Assembly (NCBI GenBank): GCA_964423615.1
Contig: CAYRFQ010000016.1
Span: 1 to 64,000 of the forward strand
DNA length: 64,000 nucleotides
Direction of reading: 5' to 3'
Source of the DNA: CAYRFQ01 sp964423615
GTDB lineage: Bacteria; Planctomycetota; Planctomycetia; Gemmatales; Gemmataceae
The position numbers and the translations under genes are program-made. Positions 36,776 through 45,886 of this stretch are shown one piece after another. The notes below the pieces were generated by a model that made no database searches, was not told the DNA's origin, and worked only from the letters and a program-made list of their open reading frames with translations. Numbering within the stretch: the first letter of the stretch is position 1; each line of letters begins with the position of its first letter.

Positions 36776-37203
36776 AAGTGCACTATTTACAAATGCATAT
36801 TATACCGACGACACGGTGACTTGAACTGTTCTCGGGGACAATTCACTAATAACTGAAACAAGTCTTATTATGTCCAAGAGAACTCCAACCTGCAACCTCT
36901 TGCCACCAAAACCTGCTGTAAATTCCTTGACTAATGAATGAATTGTTCAGAATGCTTGGCTCACTCAGTTGGTCAGTGAGAAAGTATGGGCGGCGAACGG
37001 AAAGTAAGAGACAATCAACCGAAAAAGCACTCACCCAAAAGGAAAGATAGTAAGACCCGCTGACTGTCGACCCTTGACGCATCAGAGAGTCCTCCATTCA
37101 ATTCATCAGAGAGTGGATTTACTGACTTTCGATGAACACCGTTACGCCAGCGGTGAACGGTGTGAGAAAAGCAAACACTTGAGGAAAAAGGGAAGAACGA
37201 ACG
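36776..37203. other. Divergent promoter region
   Basis: This lies between the start of the surface-protein gene (minus) and the esterase gene (plus). No gene. The word CATCAGAGAGT occurs twice (near 37080 and 37106), and there is an AT-rich tract near 36785-36800 suited to the minus-strand promoter. Confidence 0.45.
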
Positions 37204-38274
37204 ATGGGAAAACGAAACACATTTCTCGTGACAATTGCCTCCGTGGTGATGATGTCGCTCGCCATGTCGGGCATCGCGGGTGATTCGCTCCCCGATCCCG
37301 ACGGGAAGCCCGCGGACATGAGCAAGCCCGTTCAGGTCTACATCCTGTTAGGTCAGTCCAACATGTTGGGGTTCGGCAGGATCAAGGGACTCGATAAGCC
37401 CGGCACGCTCGAGCACGCCACCAAGAAGAAAAACCTATACCCCTACCTGGTTGATGAGGCCGGCAAATGGACCGTTCGCCAAGATGTTCGCAACGTGCGC
37501 GTCATGGGTAGCGGGACTGGCGGCATGAGACTCTTTAATAACGAGTGGATGACCATCAAAAGCGGAAAGATCGGCCCCGAGATCGGCATCGGACATCACG
37601 TAGGACAAGCCGTTGACGCGCCGGTGATGATCCTCAAGAGTTGTATTGGCAATCGTGCGCTCGGCTGGGACTTGTTACCCCCAGGCAGCGAGAGTTTTGA
37701 GTTTACAGACGCCAAGGGCGTCACTTGGGTTCATGCTGGTTACAAGGGGACGCCAGACCGCTGGGTGAAAGGGACAACCCCGAAGAAGATCGGCTGGTAT
37801 GCCGGCAAACAGTACGACGGCGACATTGCCAGGGCAAAGAAGGTGTTGGCTGACCTACCCAAATATTATCCCGGCGCGAAGAAATACGAGGTCGCGGGCT
37901 TCTTCTGGTGGCAAGGGGATCGCGACAGTCGTAGCCCCGCCCTTTCCAGCCGGTACGAAAAGAATCTTGTCCAACTCATCAAGCAGCTTCGAAAAGAGTT
38001 CAATGCACCCAAGGCGAAATTCGTCTGTGCCTCGCTTGGCCAAACCAAAAAGGATGCCAAGGACAACGGTGGGAAGATTCTTGAGGCCATGTTGGCGGTT
38101 GACGGCGAATCCGGCAAGTATCCAGAGTTCAAGGGTAACGTGGCCGCCGTTTACACTCACCCGCTGTCCAAAGGAGGCAGTTCCGGTGGTCACTACAATG
38201 GAAATGCGGAAACCTACATGAACGTCGGCGAGGCCATGGGCAAGGCCATGGTGAAACTGCTCAAAGCGGACTAA
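37204..38274 (+). CDS. SGNH-type carbohydrate esterase (sialate O-acetylesterase-like)
   Basis: This 356-residue exported protein has a signal peptide at residues 1-26. It has the SASA/DUF303 layout: YILLGQSNMLGFG gives the nucleophile Ser52 in GQSN; IGPEIGIGHHVG and GFFWWQGDRDSRSP are the next conserved blocks; the C-terminal KGGSSGGHYNGNAETYMNVG supplies a candidate catalytic histidine. These enzymes remove acetyl groups from sugars, for example sialic acid or xylan. It is the only carbohydrate esterase in the window and stands beside the ThuA and BNR genes, which read toward it. Confidence 0.9.
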   Translation: MGKRNTFLVTIASVVMMSLAMSGIAGDSLPDPDGKPADMSKPVQVYILLGQSNMLGFGRIKGLDKPGTLEHATKKKNLYPYLVDEAGKWTVRQDVRNVRVMGSGTGGMRLFNNEWMTIKSGKIGPEIGIGHHVGQAVDAPVMILKSCIGNRALGWDLLPPGSESFEFTDAKGVTWVHAGYKGTPDRWVKGTTPKKIGWYAGKQYDGDIARAKKVLADLPKYYPGAKKYEVAGFFWWQGDRDSRSPALSSRYEKNLVQLIKQLRKEFNAPKAKFVCASLGQTKKDAKDNGGKILEAMLAVDGESGKYPEFKGNVAAVYTHPLSKGGSSGGHYNGNAETYMNVGEAMGKAMVKLLKAD

Positions 38275-38343
38275 ACCGCGTCATGAGAGCTCACTCACAA
38301 CGATGTTAATGTCTGGCAGTACGGTTCTCCATTCAGCATTCGT

Positions 38344-38383
38344 ACGAGTCCTCGCGAGACAGCTCTTGCTCCCGAGGACTCGT
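38344..38383. repeat. Inverted repeat between convergent genes
   Basis: ACGAGTCCTCG (38344-38354) pairs perfectly with CGAGGACTCGT (38373-38383) over an 18-base loop. It lies between the convergent esterase and ThuA genes, so it could serve either transcript as a terminator, although no T-run follows. Confidence 0.5.
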
Positions 38384-38513
38384 CACACTTCGTAAATCGC
38401 ATGGCACCAGCTGTCTTGGGTTGGCTCCTGTCCATCTCGCTTGATCAGAAGAAGACCGACTCACCGGTGTCACACACACGAGAGACCGAGCTTGGACTTC
38501 GGACGCAACGGAA

Positions 38514-39395
38514 CTACCTACCTCTCGTTTTAGCTGGCTTTTCCTTGACCCGCGCCGCCCAACGAATCGCGGCGATGATGTGCTGTCGACCAAAAGGTGT
38601 ATCCAACGACCTCACATCATGTCCGAGTTCCGTATAGAAAAACCGTCCATTGTTTCGCGTGTTGATCCACGCTATGGGATGATCTTTTCCCATTGGCTTT
38701 CCACCCCGGTTCTTGAAACCTTCTCGGACGGGTTGGTAAGTGGACTCATCGACCCGTAGCAGCACCTGGACTCCTGGCCGCCCTGTCACGCTTCGGTCGT
38801 GATTCGTCCAATCGGCTTTATACGTGAAAGTAGGACCGAATCCACGCACGGCGGGATGATTCTTGGCCTTGGGATCGACAATGACGCGAGCCTCGAGGTA
38901 TTCCGAATCGCTGTTAAAATCACAGCCACCAAGTTCGCTGAACCACTTCCACTTCGTTTGATGGACAAGGGCTGCGTGCAAAGCAACTATACCTCCTCCT
39001 GCCTTATACCATTTTTCCACTTTAGCCCGCTGCTCTTCGGTCAACGCCTTTGTTAGTTCAGTCGTGTTATTGAGGACGAGCACTTTGTAACGATCGAGTA
39101 TTTTCGTGAGATCGCCAGCGGTCTCCGTCACATCGACTTGCATCCCAAGGTCATCAGACAAACGCGCCAACCAACCGTTGATGGCCGCATTCTCCGGATG
39201 GCGATACCAACCCGTCTTGGAAAACACCAGTACCGATCCAGTATCCCTTGGTCCACGATCGGGCTGTTTTTTCTGGGGTTCCCGTTCCAAAGCTGAAGAC
39301 AGGGTCACGATCCCAATGCAGACCACAACGCCGAGCAACAATCGGAATGTCCCTTTCTTACGAGTCATGTCCGTTCCTGATTGCGACTTAGTCAT
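38514..39395 (-). CDS. ThuA-domain secreted protein
   Basis: This 293-residue protein has a signal or membrane segment at about residues 17-36 (LLLGVVVCIGIVTLSSA). The rest is a ThuA-like glutamine-amidotransferase fold: SVLVFSKTGWYRHPENAAI, YKVLVLNNTTELTKALT, YKAGGGIVALHAALVHQTKW, HPAVRGFG, HPIAWINTRNNGRFFYTELGHD. The nucleophilic cysteine of true amidotransferases is absent, as in other ThuA proteins. The family is linked to sugar use in planctomycetes and to trehalose use in rhizobia. Start at the ATG at 39395 or nine residues in (MTRKKGTF). Substrate unknown. Confidence 0.9.
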   Translation of the reverse strand: MTKSQSGTDMTRKKGTFRLLLGVVVCIGIVTLSSALEREPQKKQPDRGPRDTGSVLVFSKTGWYRHPENAAINGWLARLSDDLGMQVDVTETAGDLTKILDRYKVLVLNNTTELTKALTEEQRAKVEKWYKAGGGIVALHAALVHQTKWKWFSELGGCDFNSDSEYLEARVIVDPKAKNHPAVRGFGPTFTYKADWTNHDRSVTGRPGVQVLLRVDESTYQPVREGFKNRGGKPMGKDHPIAWINTRNNGRFFYTELGHDVRSLDTPFGRQHIIAAIRWAARVKEKPAKTRGR

Positions 39396-39425
39396 GATTC
39401 ATCACTCCTTCTCCCGTTTGCATTT

Positions 39426-41699
39426 CTATTTCGAATGGTTCTTCTTCCCGAAGTCTCTGATCGGAGTAACATCGAGAACAAACACGCTCCGACCGTGCGT
39501 TCCAATGACCAGTTCGTCATCACGCGGATGGACAAAAAGGTCATGGACCGGAGTGGTCGGTAAACTGTTGCAGAGCGACTGCCAGCTTGCGCCACCATTG
39601 ACGCTCACATAAACTCCCAGATCCGTTCCAACATACAGAATGTTCTCGTGCTTGGGGTCTTCATAGATGACATTGACCGACTCAAGGGGGAGGTTGCTCG
39701 TAATGGCCTTCCAAGTCGCTCCTTTGTCGTTCGAGCGAAAGATATACGCAGAGAAATCATCGTTTCTCATTCCAGTCAGGGTAACAAAGACCGTACTGGC
39801 CTCATGGGGAGACGGATGCACACGGGTAAAGGTGTGTGGTGGAAGCCCTTTCGTGATCTTTTTCCATGTTTTTCCATCATCCTCGGTAATGTACAAGTTC
39901 GCGTTATCTGTCCCTGCATAGAGTAGTCCACGCTTCAACGGTGATTCGGCCATCGTCGTTATTGCTCGATAACGGACATTACGAACATTAGAACCTTCGG
40001 TCAGATCAGGACTAATAACTCTCCAACGGTCACCGCGGTTTTTGCTTTTGTACACACGATTGGCCCCATAATAGAGCGTTGACGAATCGTAGCGAGAAAT
40101 AAAGTAGGGTGTCATCCAGGCACAGCGAACACGTGGTTGGCCCTTTGGAGAATTCGGCTTGATTCGCTTCGTTTTCCCAGACTTCATATTCTTCCTTCTG
40201 AGTTCGCCAAATTGGTGCTCATAGTAGATGACGTTTGGATCACTCGGATCTCGGTATGTAAAGTAGGAGTCTCCACCACCCCAAGGATCAAGATATACGT
40301 GTTTCCATTCGTCGGGATAACCATCTTTTGGTGTGTGTGTGCTTGGGCCAAACAGGGCAGCGTTGTCCTGGGTTCCAATATATACGTTATACGGTTTAGC
40401 CATGTCGTAGGTCACGGCATAACACTCCGCGATGGGCAGATTGTTGACGTGCAGCCAGTTCTTGCCACGATCATAAGAAAAGAACAATCCTCCGTCGTTT
40501 CCAAACACGATCCGATTCGGATTCAACGGATCGATCCACATCGCATGAGTATCCAGATGCAGCGTGCGCGCATTGTGACGAAGTAAATGGACGATGGTTC
40601 CCCCGATTTGTCGAAAGGTCCTTCCGCCATCCTTCGAAACATAGGAACGCTGACCGATGTTGTAGATTTCATCAGGGTCATCTGGTGAAACATGAATCTC
40701 GCACCAATCCCATTGGGCTCGCACGGCGTCCTTGTTCACCTTCTTCCAGGTTTCCCCTTGATCTTCCGACCTGTACAGACCGTCGCCTTTCTGGGTATCA
40801 ACCAACGCGTACAGGATTTTCGGGTTCGACGGGGCCAATGCAATTGCGATACGACCGACTGACTTTCCAACCGGGAGCCCGTTCGTCAATTGTTGCCAAG
40901 TCTTTCCTCCGTTAGTCGTTTTGTAAACGCCGCTTCCTTTTCCCCGCAATCCAGCCTTGCGGTCGCGGTGCCAGGTTGTGGCATAGAGGATTTCGGGGTT
41001 AGTTTGATCCATGACCAGGTCAATGGCACCACTTTCCTCGTCCACATACAGGCTCTTTTTCCACGTCCTGCCGCCATCGGTGGTCTTCAAGACACCGCGT
41101 TGTTTGTTGGGCGTTGACATATGTCCAATTGCTGCGACGTAAACAACATCGGAACGTTTCGGGTGGATGATCACTTTGCCGATGTGATGCGTGTCCACCA
41201 GTCCCATGTTCTTCCAAGTCTTTCCCGCATCGGTGGATTTGAAAACCCCCATGCCCGGAAAGGACGACCGAGCCATGAGAACTTCACCCGTCCCCACCCA
41301 AACGACTTTCGGGTTCGATTGTGATACTGCCACATCACCCATCGCAAAGGTCGATTCCTTCTCAAAGATTGGCTTCCACGTAATTCCTTTGTTCTCAGTC
41401 TTCCAAAGACTGCCCGAACCGACACCAACGTACATAACAGAAGTGTTTCCGGGTGGGCAGGCAATGCACTCAATACGTCCGCCTTGCATACGCGGCCCAA
41501 TCGATCGCCATTTGAGGTCTTTAAAAACCGACTCTTGTTGAAGTTTGACGTGGCGCGACCAGGATTGTTGCCGCGCTGTAGCACTGGTCGCATCCCTCAC
41601 CGGGATGCCCGACTTTGATTGACCGGCTTCGGTGCCTTGACAGACGTTGGTGAGCATCAGAACTTGGAGGAGCACTGTGCGCTGAATGAGAAAGTGCAT
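39426..41699 (-). CDS. VPS10/sortilin-type BNR beta-propeller protein
   Basis: This 757-residue secreted protein has an ATG at 41699 that opens a signal peptide (MHFLIQRTVLLQVLMLTNVC). Asp-box blades are frequent (STDAGKTWKNM, TTDGGRTWKKS, TTNGGKTWQQL, SEDQGETWKKV, SKDGGRTFRQI, TEDDGKTWKKI, SNDKGATWKAI). It aligns blade for blade with the protein at 3183-6308 but lacks both the PDZ insertion and the extra C-terminal domain. The stop lies 30 bases upstream of the ThuA start, so the two are probably one operon. Ligand or substrate unknown; hydrolase activity is not shown by any catalytic motif. Confidence 0.9.
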   Translation of the reverse strand: MHFLIQRTVLLQVLMLTNVCQGTEAGQSKSGIPVRDATSATARQQSWSRHVKLQQESVFKDLKWRSIGPRMQGGRIECIACPPGNTSVMYVGVGSGSLWKTENKGITWKPIFEKESTFAMGDVAVSQSNPKVVWVGTGEVLMARSSFPGMGVFKSTDAGKTWKNMGLVDTHHIGKVIIHPKRSDVVYVAAIGHMSTPNKQRGVLKTTDGGRTWKKSLYVDEESGAIDLVMDQTNPEILYATTWHRDRKAGLRGKGSGVYKTTNGGKTWQQLTNGLPVGKSVGRIAIALAPSNPKILYALVDTQKGDGLYRSEDQGETWKKVNKDAVRAQWDWCEIHVSPDDPDEIYNIGQRSYVSKDGGRTFRQIGGTIVHLLRHNARTLHLDTHAMWIDPLNPNRIVFGNDGGLFFSYDRGKNWLHVNNLPIAECYAVTYDMAKPYNVYIGTQDNAALFGPSTHTPKDGYPDEWKHVYLDPWGGGDSYFTYRDPSDPNVIYYEHQFGELRRKNMKSGKTKRIKPNSPKGQPRVRCAWMTPYFISRYDSSTLYYGANRVYKSKNRGDRWRVISPDLTEGSNVRNVRYRAITTMAESPLKRGLLYAGTDNANLYITEDDGKTWKKITKGLPPHTFTRVHPSPHEASTVFVTLTGMRNDDFSAYIFRSNDKGATWKAITSNLPLESVNVIYEDPKHENILYVGTDLGVYVSVNGGASWQSLCNSLPTTPVHDLFVHPRDDELVIGTHGRSVFVLDVTPIRDFGKKNHSK

Positions 41700-42388
41700 T
41701 GGATGACTCCGTAGTGGCAAGCGTGTACATCGTTGTCGAACAAAATGGTATCGCACAGAGGCCACCAACGAAAGTGTAGAACGCACACTTCGATGAATGT
41801 ATTCAAGGCTCACCGATCGAGGAATCTAAAGAAATCGCTCGTTGGGCTTTGAAAATGAATTACCAACTCATCAGAGTGGTTCGCATTGATGTTATGTACA
41901 TGACTAGTCGTAAGCGTAAGCTACGTGCACGACTGAGCGTAGGTACACGCGGCTTGCGTACTTTTTCTCGCTTCTGATCTACCAAGGCGGATGCATGTGT
42001 CGCGACAGGGACCGTAAAAGAAATGACTGTCTGGTCTTGTAAGTTACCCTCGGGGCGTTCTCACAAGCGACCCAGGCACACGATGTTGGATGATAGTGTT
42101 GGAATTGATAGCGTGCTTTGCTTGTGCTTTCGCTCAAGCGAGTCACGCTTCTCGAAAACTCGGACACCTAAGAATGTTGGATTCCGAGCTTCGGCACTAC
42201 AGTAATCGAGACAAGTTCCCTGGCTCTGCCGGGGAACCTGACTCCGTGAAACTTGGCTTTGTGACTAACCTCGTCCCGAGATTCATCAATCGCGGCAAGG
42301 AACAGACAAAACGTGCATGGAGATGTGTCAACAGCCCGGTGAAATCACAATGGGAGTGACCAAATAGTCCCTCCAAATCGGACCTCGT
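41700..42388. other. Repeat-bearing intergenic region
   Basis: About 690 bases with no supported gene. It holds the palindrome-related element at 41913-41961 and an imperfect palindrome near 42110-42149 (AGCGTG arms). The 3' part is the downstream flank of the RND gene. Confidence 0.5.
41913..41961. repeat. Relative of the 10715 palindrome, halves in inverted order
   Basis: GTAGGTACACGCGGCTTGCG at 41939-41958 matches the left arm of the element at 10715 with two mismatches and then a 2-base gap. The preceding stretch 41913-41935 resembles its right arm, so the two halves occur in reverse order. Confidence 0.5.
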
Positions 42389-45300
42389 CTAAAAACTCAC
42401 AACCTCCACTCCACTCAATTTGGGATGAGCGACTTCCGGTTGGGGTACGGTTTGCGAAATGGACTGCTCCTTTGGTTGATGGACTTCTTCCGTGTCGATT
42501 GTGGAACGACCTCGACACATCACCAAAATATACGCGGAAGGTATGAAGAAAAGCGCCAGAATAGTCGCCCCTGCAACACCACCGGCAATCGCAACTGCCA
42601 GTGGCGGCCAGAATCCACCTCCTGCGATCACGAGCGGTGCAAAACCGGCCATCGTGGTGAGCGACGTTGCGACGACATGCCGCGTCGACTTGATGACTAC
42701 TTCCGTAATCGCGTTGGCGTCGCCGACCTTGGCGTTTGGCTCTTCGCGAATAGCGGCAAGGACCACAATCGCATCGTTGATCGCCACTCCCACGAGTCCC
42801 ATCGTCCCGATAATCGCCATAAACCCAAACGGGTAACCGAACACCCATAACGCCCCCAACCCGAGTCCAACGGACAGCATGGCCACCGCACCTATCAGAC
42901 CCGCCATTCGGAACGAACCAAACGAGAGCACCAGGGTCGCAACCATCAAAACCATCAGCACGCCCACGTTCGCCATCAAGTTCCCGACCGCGTCGTCTCG
43001 TTCCGCCGCTTCTCCTCCGTATTCGAGTGTGTAGCCCGGAGGCAAGACGAAGGCGTCATCGTCCAGTTTCACGCCATCTGGTTTCGCCTCTTCTAGCTTC
43101 ACCTTGAAGGCTTCCAACACGGTAGCTGGCAGCACTCCCGCCTTGATGTAGGTCTGGACTTCGTTCATTCGTCGTCCGTCTAAGTGGACGATCGCAGCGA
43201 TTTCTGGAACCAACTTCGGCTTTCCGATGACGGTAACAGGTATGCCCGAGTGCTTGTTCGCATTGGCCTTGGGTTGGCCAGGAATGAGATTCGTCGAGAC
43301 GACATCGGCCATCGTATCGCGTTTGTTGTTGCCAACGCGTACGCGGACTCGCAACTCTTCGGTCTCTTCGAGGATCGATCCGCCAACTGAACCTTCCAGA
43401 GTAGTGTTCAACTGCCGGGCGATCGACGTAAGGGTCAAGTTCACAATCCGAGTCTCGGCCTCATCGACCTCAAGCATGACTTTCGGAAGTGTCTCGGACA
43501 ATTCTGCCTTGGAGTGGACCACGTTCGGCAGACTGGTCATGATTTCTCGGATTTGTTGGCTGAGTTCCTTGAGTTTCTCGGTGTCGGGACCGAATAACCG
43601 AACCTCCACCGGTGCGTCGAACGGAGGGCCTTGTTCGAGTTGACGCACCAGTATTCTCGCTCCAGGAAAATCTCGATCGAGCTCTTCTTGCAGCTCATGA
43701 ATGACCTCACGGGCTCCCTCCGCCGACTTGAGCTGGACGAGAGCTTGGGCGTAAAAGGGAACACCCTTTTGCTTCGGAATCACGTTGTAGTAGAACGACG
43801 GTGCACTCTCGCCGATGAACCAGTGGACATTCGTAACCGCGTCCCGAGCGAGAGCCTTTTGGCGAATGGCTTCGGCGACTTGCCGCGTCTCTTCCATCGA
43901 CGACTGTGTGGGCATGTTCAGTTCGATGTGGAACTGGTCACGGTCCGCTGGCGGGAAGAATTGCTCCTGGAGGTGACGAGCCTGAATGAATCCAACAACC
44001 GGAAGCGTGATTCCTAGCAACACACCCAGGATTGGCGTTCGAAACAGAAACCGCAGCGACGACCGATACCCATTCGTCACAGTTGGATCACTGATCCCAT
44101 CAGTCCACCACCGAGTGCGTTCGCCCTCTTGGTACACACGACCCATCCAGGCCGTCAACGCCGCCACGATTGTCATGGCCACGAGCAACGAACTGAAGAT
44201 CGCCAGGATCACGCTCGTGGCAATCGATCCTACGAATTCGCCCGCTGGTCCCGGCATGAGAGCAATCGGAGCGAACGCCAAGGCCGTCGTCAAGGTCGAT
44301 CCAAAGAGCGGAACCGCCAGGTGTTGGACACTGTTGGCGACCGCATCGCCGGGCTTGATTCCCTGCCGCAATTTGACCGTGATTTCGTCGACCACAACGA
44401 TCGCGTTGTCGATCAAGAGCCCCAGCGCGATGATCAATCCTGTCACCGACATCTGGTGGATCGGAATCTCCAGGAATCGCAAACCCGACAACACCATCAA
44501 GGCCGATAAGGGCAACGCTGTGCCAACGATCAACGCGCTTCGCCACCCCATGAGCACGAAAATCACTCCGATCACCGCCAAGGCACCTACCAACAAGTTC
44601 CAAAGCAAGTCTTGCAGCCGATTCTGGACATAACTGTTTTGTTCGAACACGACAGACAATCGAACGCCCTCGGGAAGTCTATCCCGAAACGTGTTGAGCA
44701 CCTCTCGCGTCCGCGCGTTCCAGTGATCAATTCTTTCCTTACCGCGGACGAGGACTCCGAGGGCCACGGCAGTCTTTCCGTTGGTAATGGCCAGACTGTC
44801 AGGGGGATCCTTGATCTCCTTGCGGACGGTGGCGATGTCCCCAAGCAACACAAACTGATTCTTGCCTCCGTACCGGATAGGAATCCGTTCAATCCTGTCG
44901 AGGGAGTCCAGTCGTCCCTTCACTTCCAGGAGCAAGTTGTACCTCGTCCCCCGAACAGTCCCAGCATTGACTTTGGCGTCACTCCATTTAACCTGGTCGG
45001 AAACCTGAGCTGCGGTGATGTTCATGCCCGCAAGCTTGGACTGATCGATTTCGACCACTATTTCTTCTGTCGGGTCACCATAAGTCTCGACCTTCTCCGT
45101 CCCCGGCACAGAACGAATTTCGTCTTCCAGCACTTCCGCGAGCCGCCGCACAATGGCGTAGTTTGGCTTATCGTCCTGAATCCATTCGAGCGAAACAATC
45201 AAGGCGTACGCCTTCATGTCCTGTTCCTCGAAGTCCGGATCGAGAGCTTCTTCGGGTAGCTTCGGGACGGCGTCATCGATTTTATCGCGGATGCGAGCCC

Positions 45301-45610
45301 AAACTGGCCCCACCTCGTAAACGTCGTCACGCAGTTCGATCGTTATGGTCGAGATTCCCGTCCGCGAAAACGATCGGAGTTCTTGGATCTCTTCGACTTC
45401 TCGCAGTTCTTCTTCGATCTTCTCAGTCACCAGGGATTCCACCCGCGTAGCTTCTGCTCCAGGATAAACCGTGTTGACGATGGCGACCCTTGGAGTAAGC
45501 TGTGGGTCCTCCATGCGCGGCAATACGTAGAAGGACGAGAGTCCTGCCACGAGGATCAAACTAATCGCCAAGGCCGTCAATCGAGAATTGCGGTAGAAGA
45601 AATTATACAT
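42389..45610 (-). CDS. RND-family efflux permease
   Basis: This 1073-residue inner-membrane proton-driven transporter of the AcrB/HAE type has an N-terminal membrane segment, a large periplasmic loop (YPGAEATRVESLVTEKIEEEL and following), a TM2-TM6 block, a second periplasmic loop and a TM8-TM12 block. In TM4 the usual Asp-Asp pair reads Asp-Asn (GLLIDNAIVVVDE), and the TM10 lysine region reads GVAINDAIVVL, so its proton relay differs from AcrB. It follows the adaptor gene by 276 bases on the same strand and forms a tripartite pump with it. No TolC-like gene is adjacent, so the outer channel is encoded elsewhere. Substrate unknown. Confidence 0.95.
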   Translation of the reverse strand: MYNFFYRNSRLTALAISLILVAGLSSFYVLPRMEDPQLTPRVAIVNTVYPGAEATRVESLVTEKIEEELREVEEIQELRSFSRTGISTITIELRDDVYEVGPVWARIRDKIDDAVPKLPEEALDPDFEEQDMKAYALIVSLEWIQDDKPNYAIVRRLAEVLEDEIRSVPGTEKVETYGDPTEEIVVEIDQSKLAGMNITAAQVSDQVKWSDAKVNAGTVRGTRYNLLLEVKGRLDSLDRIERIPIRYGGKNQFVLLGDIATVRKEIKDPPDSLAITNGKTAVALGVLVRGKERIDHWNARTREVLNTFRDRLPEGVRLSVVFEQNSYVQNRLQDLLWNLLVGALAVIGVIFVLMGWRSALIVGTALPLSALMVLSGLRFLEIPIHQMSVTGLIIALGLLIDNAIVVVDEITVKLRQGIKPGDAVANSVQHLAVPLFGSTLTTALAFAPIALMPGPAGEFVGSIATSVILAIFSSLLVAMTIVAALTAWMGRVYQEGERTRWWTDGISDPTVTNGYRSSLRFLFRTPILGVLLGITLPVVGFIQARHLQEQFFPPADRDQFHIELNMPTQSSMEETRQVAEAIRQKALARDAVTNVHWFIGESAPSFYYNVIPKQKGVPFYAQALVQLKSAEGAREVIHELQEELDRDFPGARILVRQLEQGPPFDAPVEVRLFGPDTEKLKELSQQIREIMTSLPNVVHSKAELSETLPKVMLEVDEAETRIVNLTLTSIARQLNTTLEGSVGGSILEETEELRVRVRVGNNKRDTMADVVSTNLIPGQPKANANKHSGIPVTVIGKPKLVPEIAAIVHLDGRRMNEVQTYIKAGVLPATVLEAFKVKLEEAKPDGVKLDDDAFVLPPGYTLEYGGEAAERDDAVGNLMANVGVLMVLMVATLVLSFGSFRMAGLIGAVAMLSVGLGLGALWVFGYPFGFMAIIGTMGLVGVAINDAIVVLAAIREEPNAKVGDANAITEVVIKSTRHVVATSLTTMAGFAPLVIAGGGFWPPLAVAIAGGVAGATILALFFIPSAYILVMCRGRSTIDTEEVHQPKEQSISQTVPQPEVAHPKLSGVEVVSF

Positions 45611-45845
45611 GAGCTATTGGGACCCTAAGGGATGGAAAGGGAATGAAAATGAGGTGAGCATCACGATCCAAGAGTCAAGCTTGTTGTCTTAGCGTGGTCA
45701 GATAGAGGACTGTCGTGTTTGGATAGTTAGCAAGTCCCGAAGGACTTTAATCTCCCTCGCCCCGCTTGCAGACAGAGGGATCGAGGGAGAGGGGACAATC
45801 CAGAAATCGCTCAGATCAATGACATAAAGATTGACCGCACCCAAC

Positions 45846-45886
45846 TCTTGGCTCTGGCTCTGGCTCTTGGCTCTGGCTCTTGGCTC
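45846..45886. repeat. GGCTCT(T) tandem repeat
   Basis: About six copies of GGCTCT or GGCTCTT follow one another directly after the stop of the adaptor gene. It is a simple repeat prone to length change. It lies between the adaptor and permease genes of one operon. Confidence 0.75.

Noticed and set aside
39426..41699. Possible glycoside hydrolase activity of the BNR proteins
   Set aside because: Asp-boxes are structural; no sialidase arginine triad or catalytic Tyr/Glu could be placed, so only the fold is claimed.
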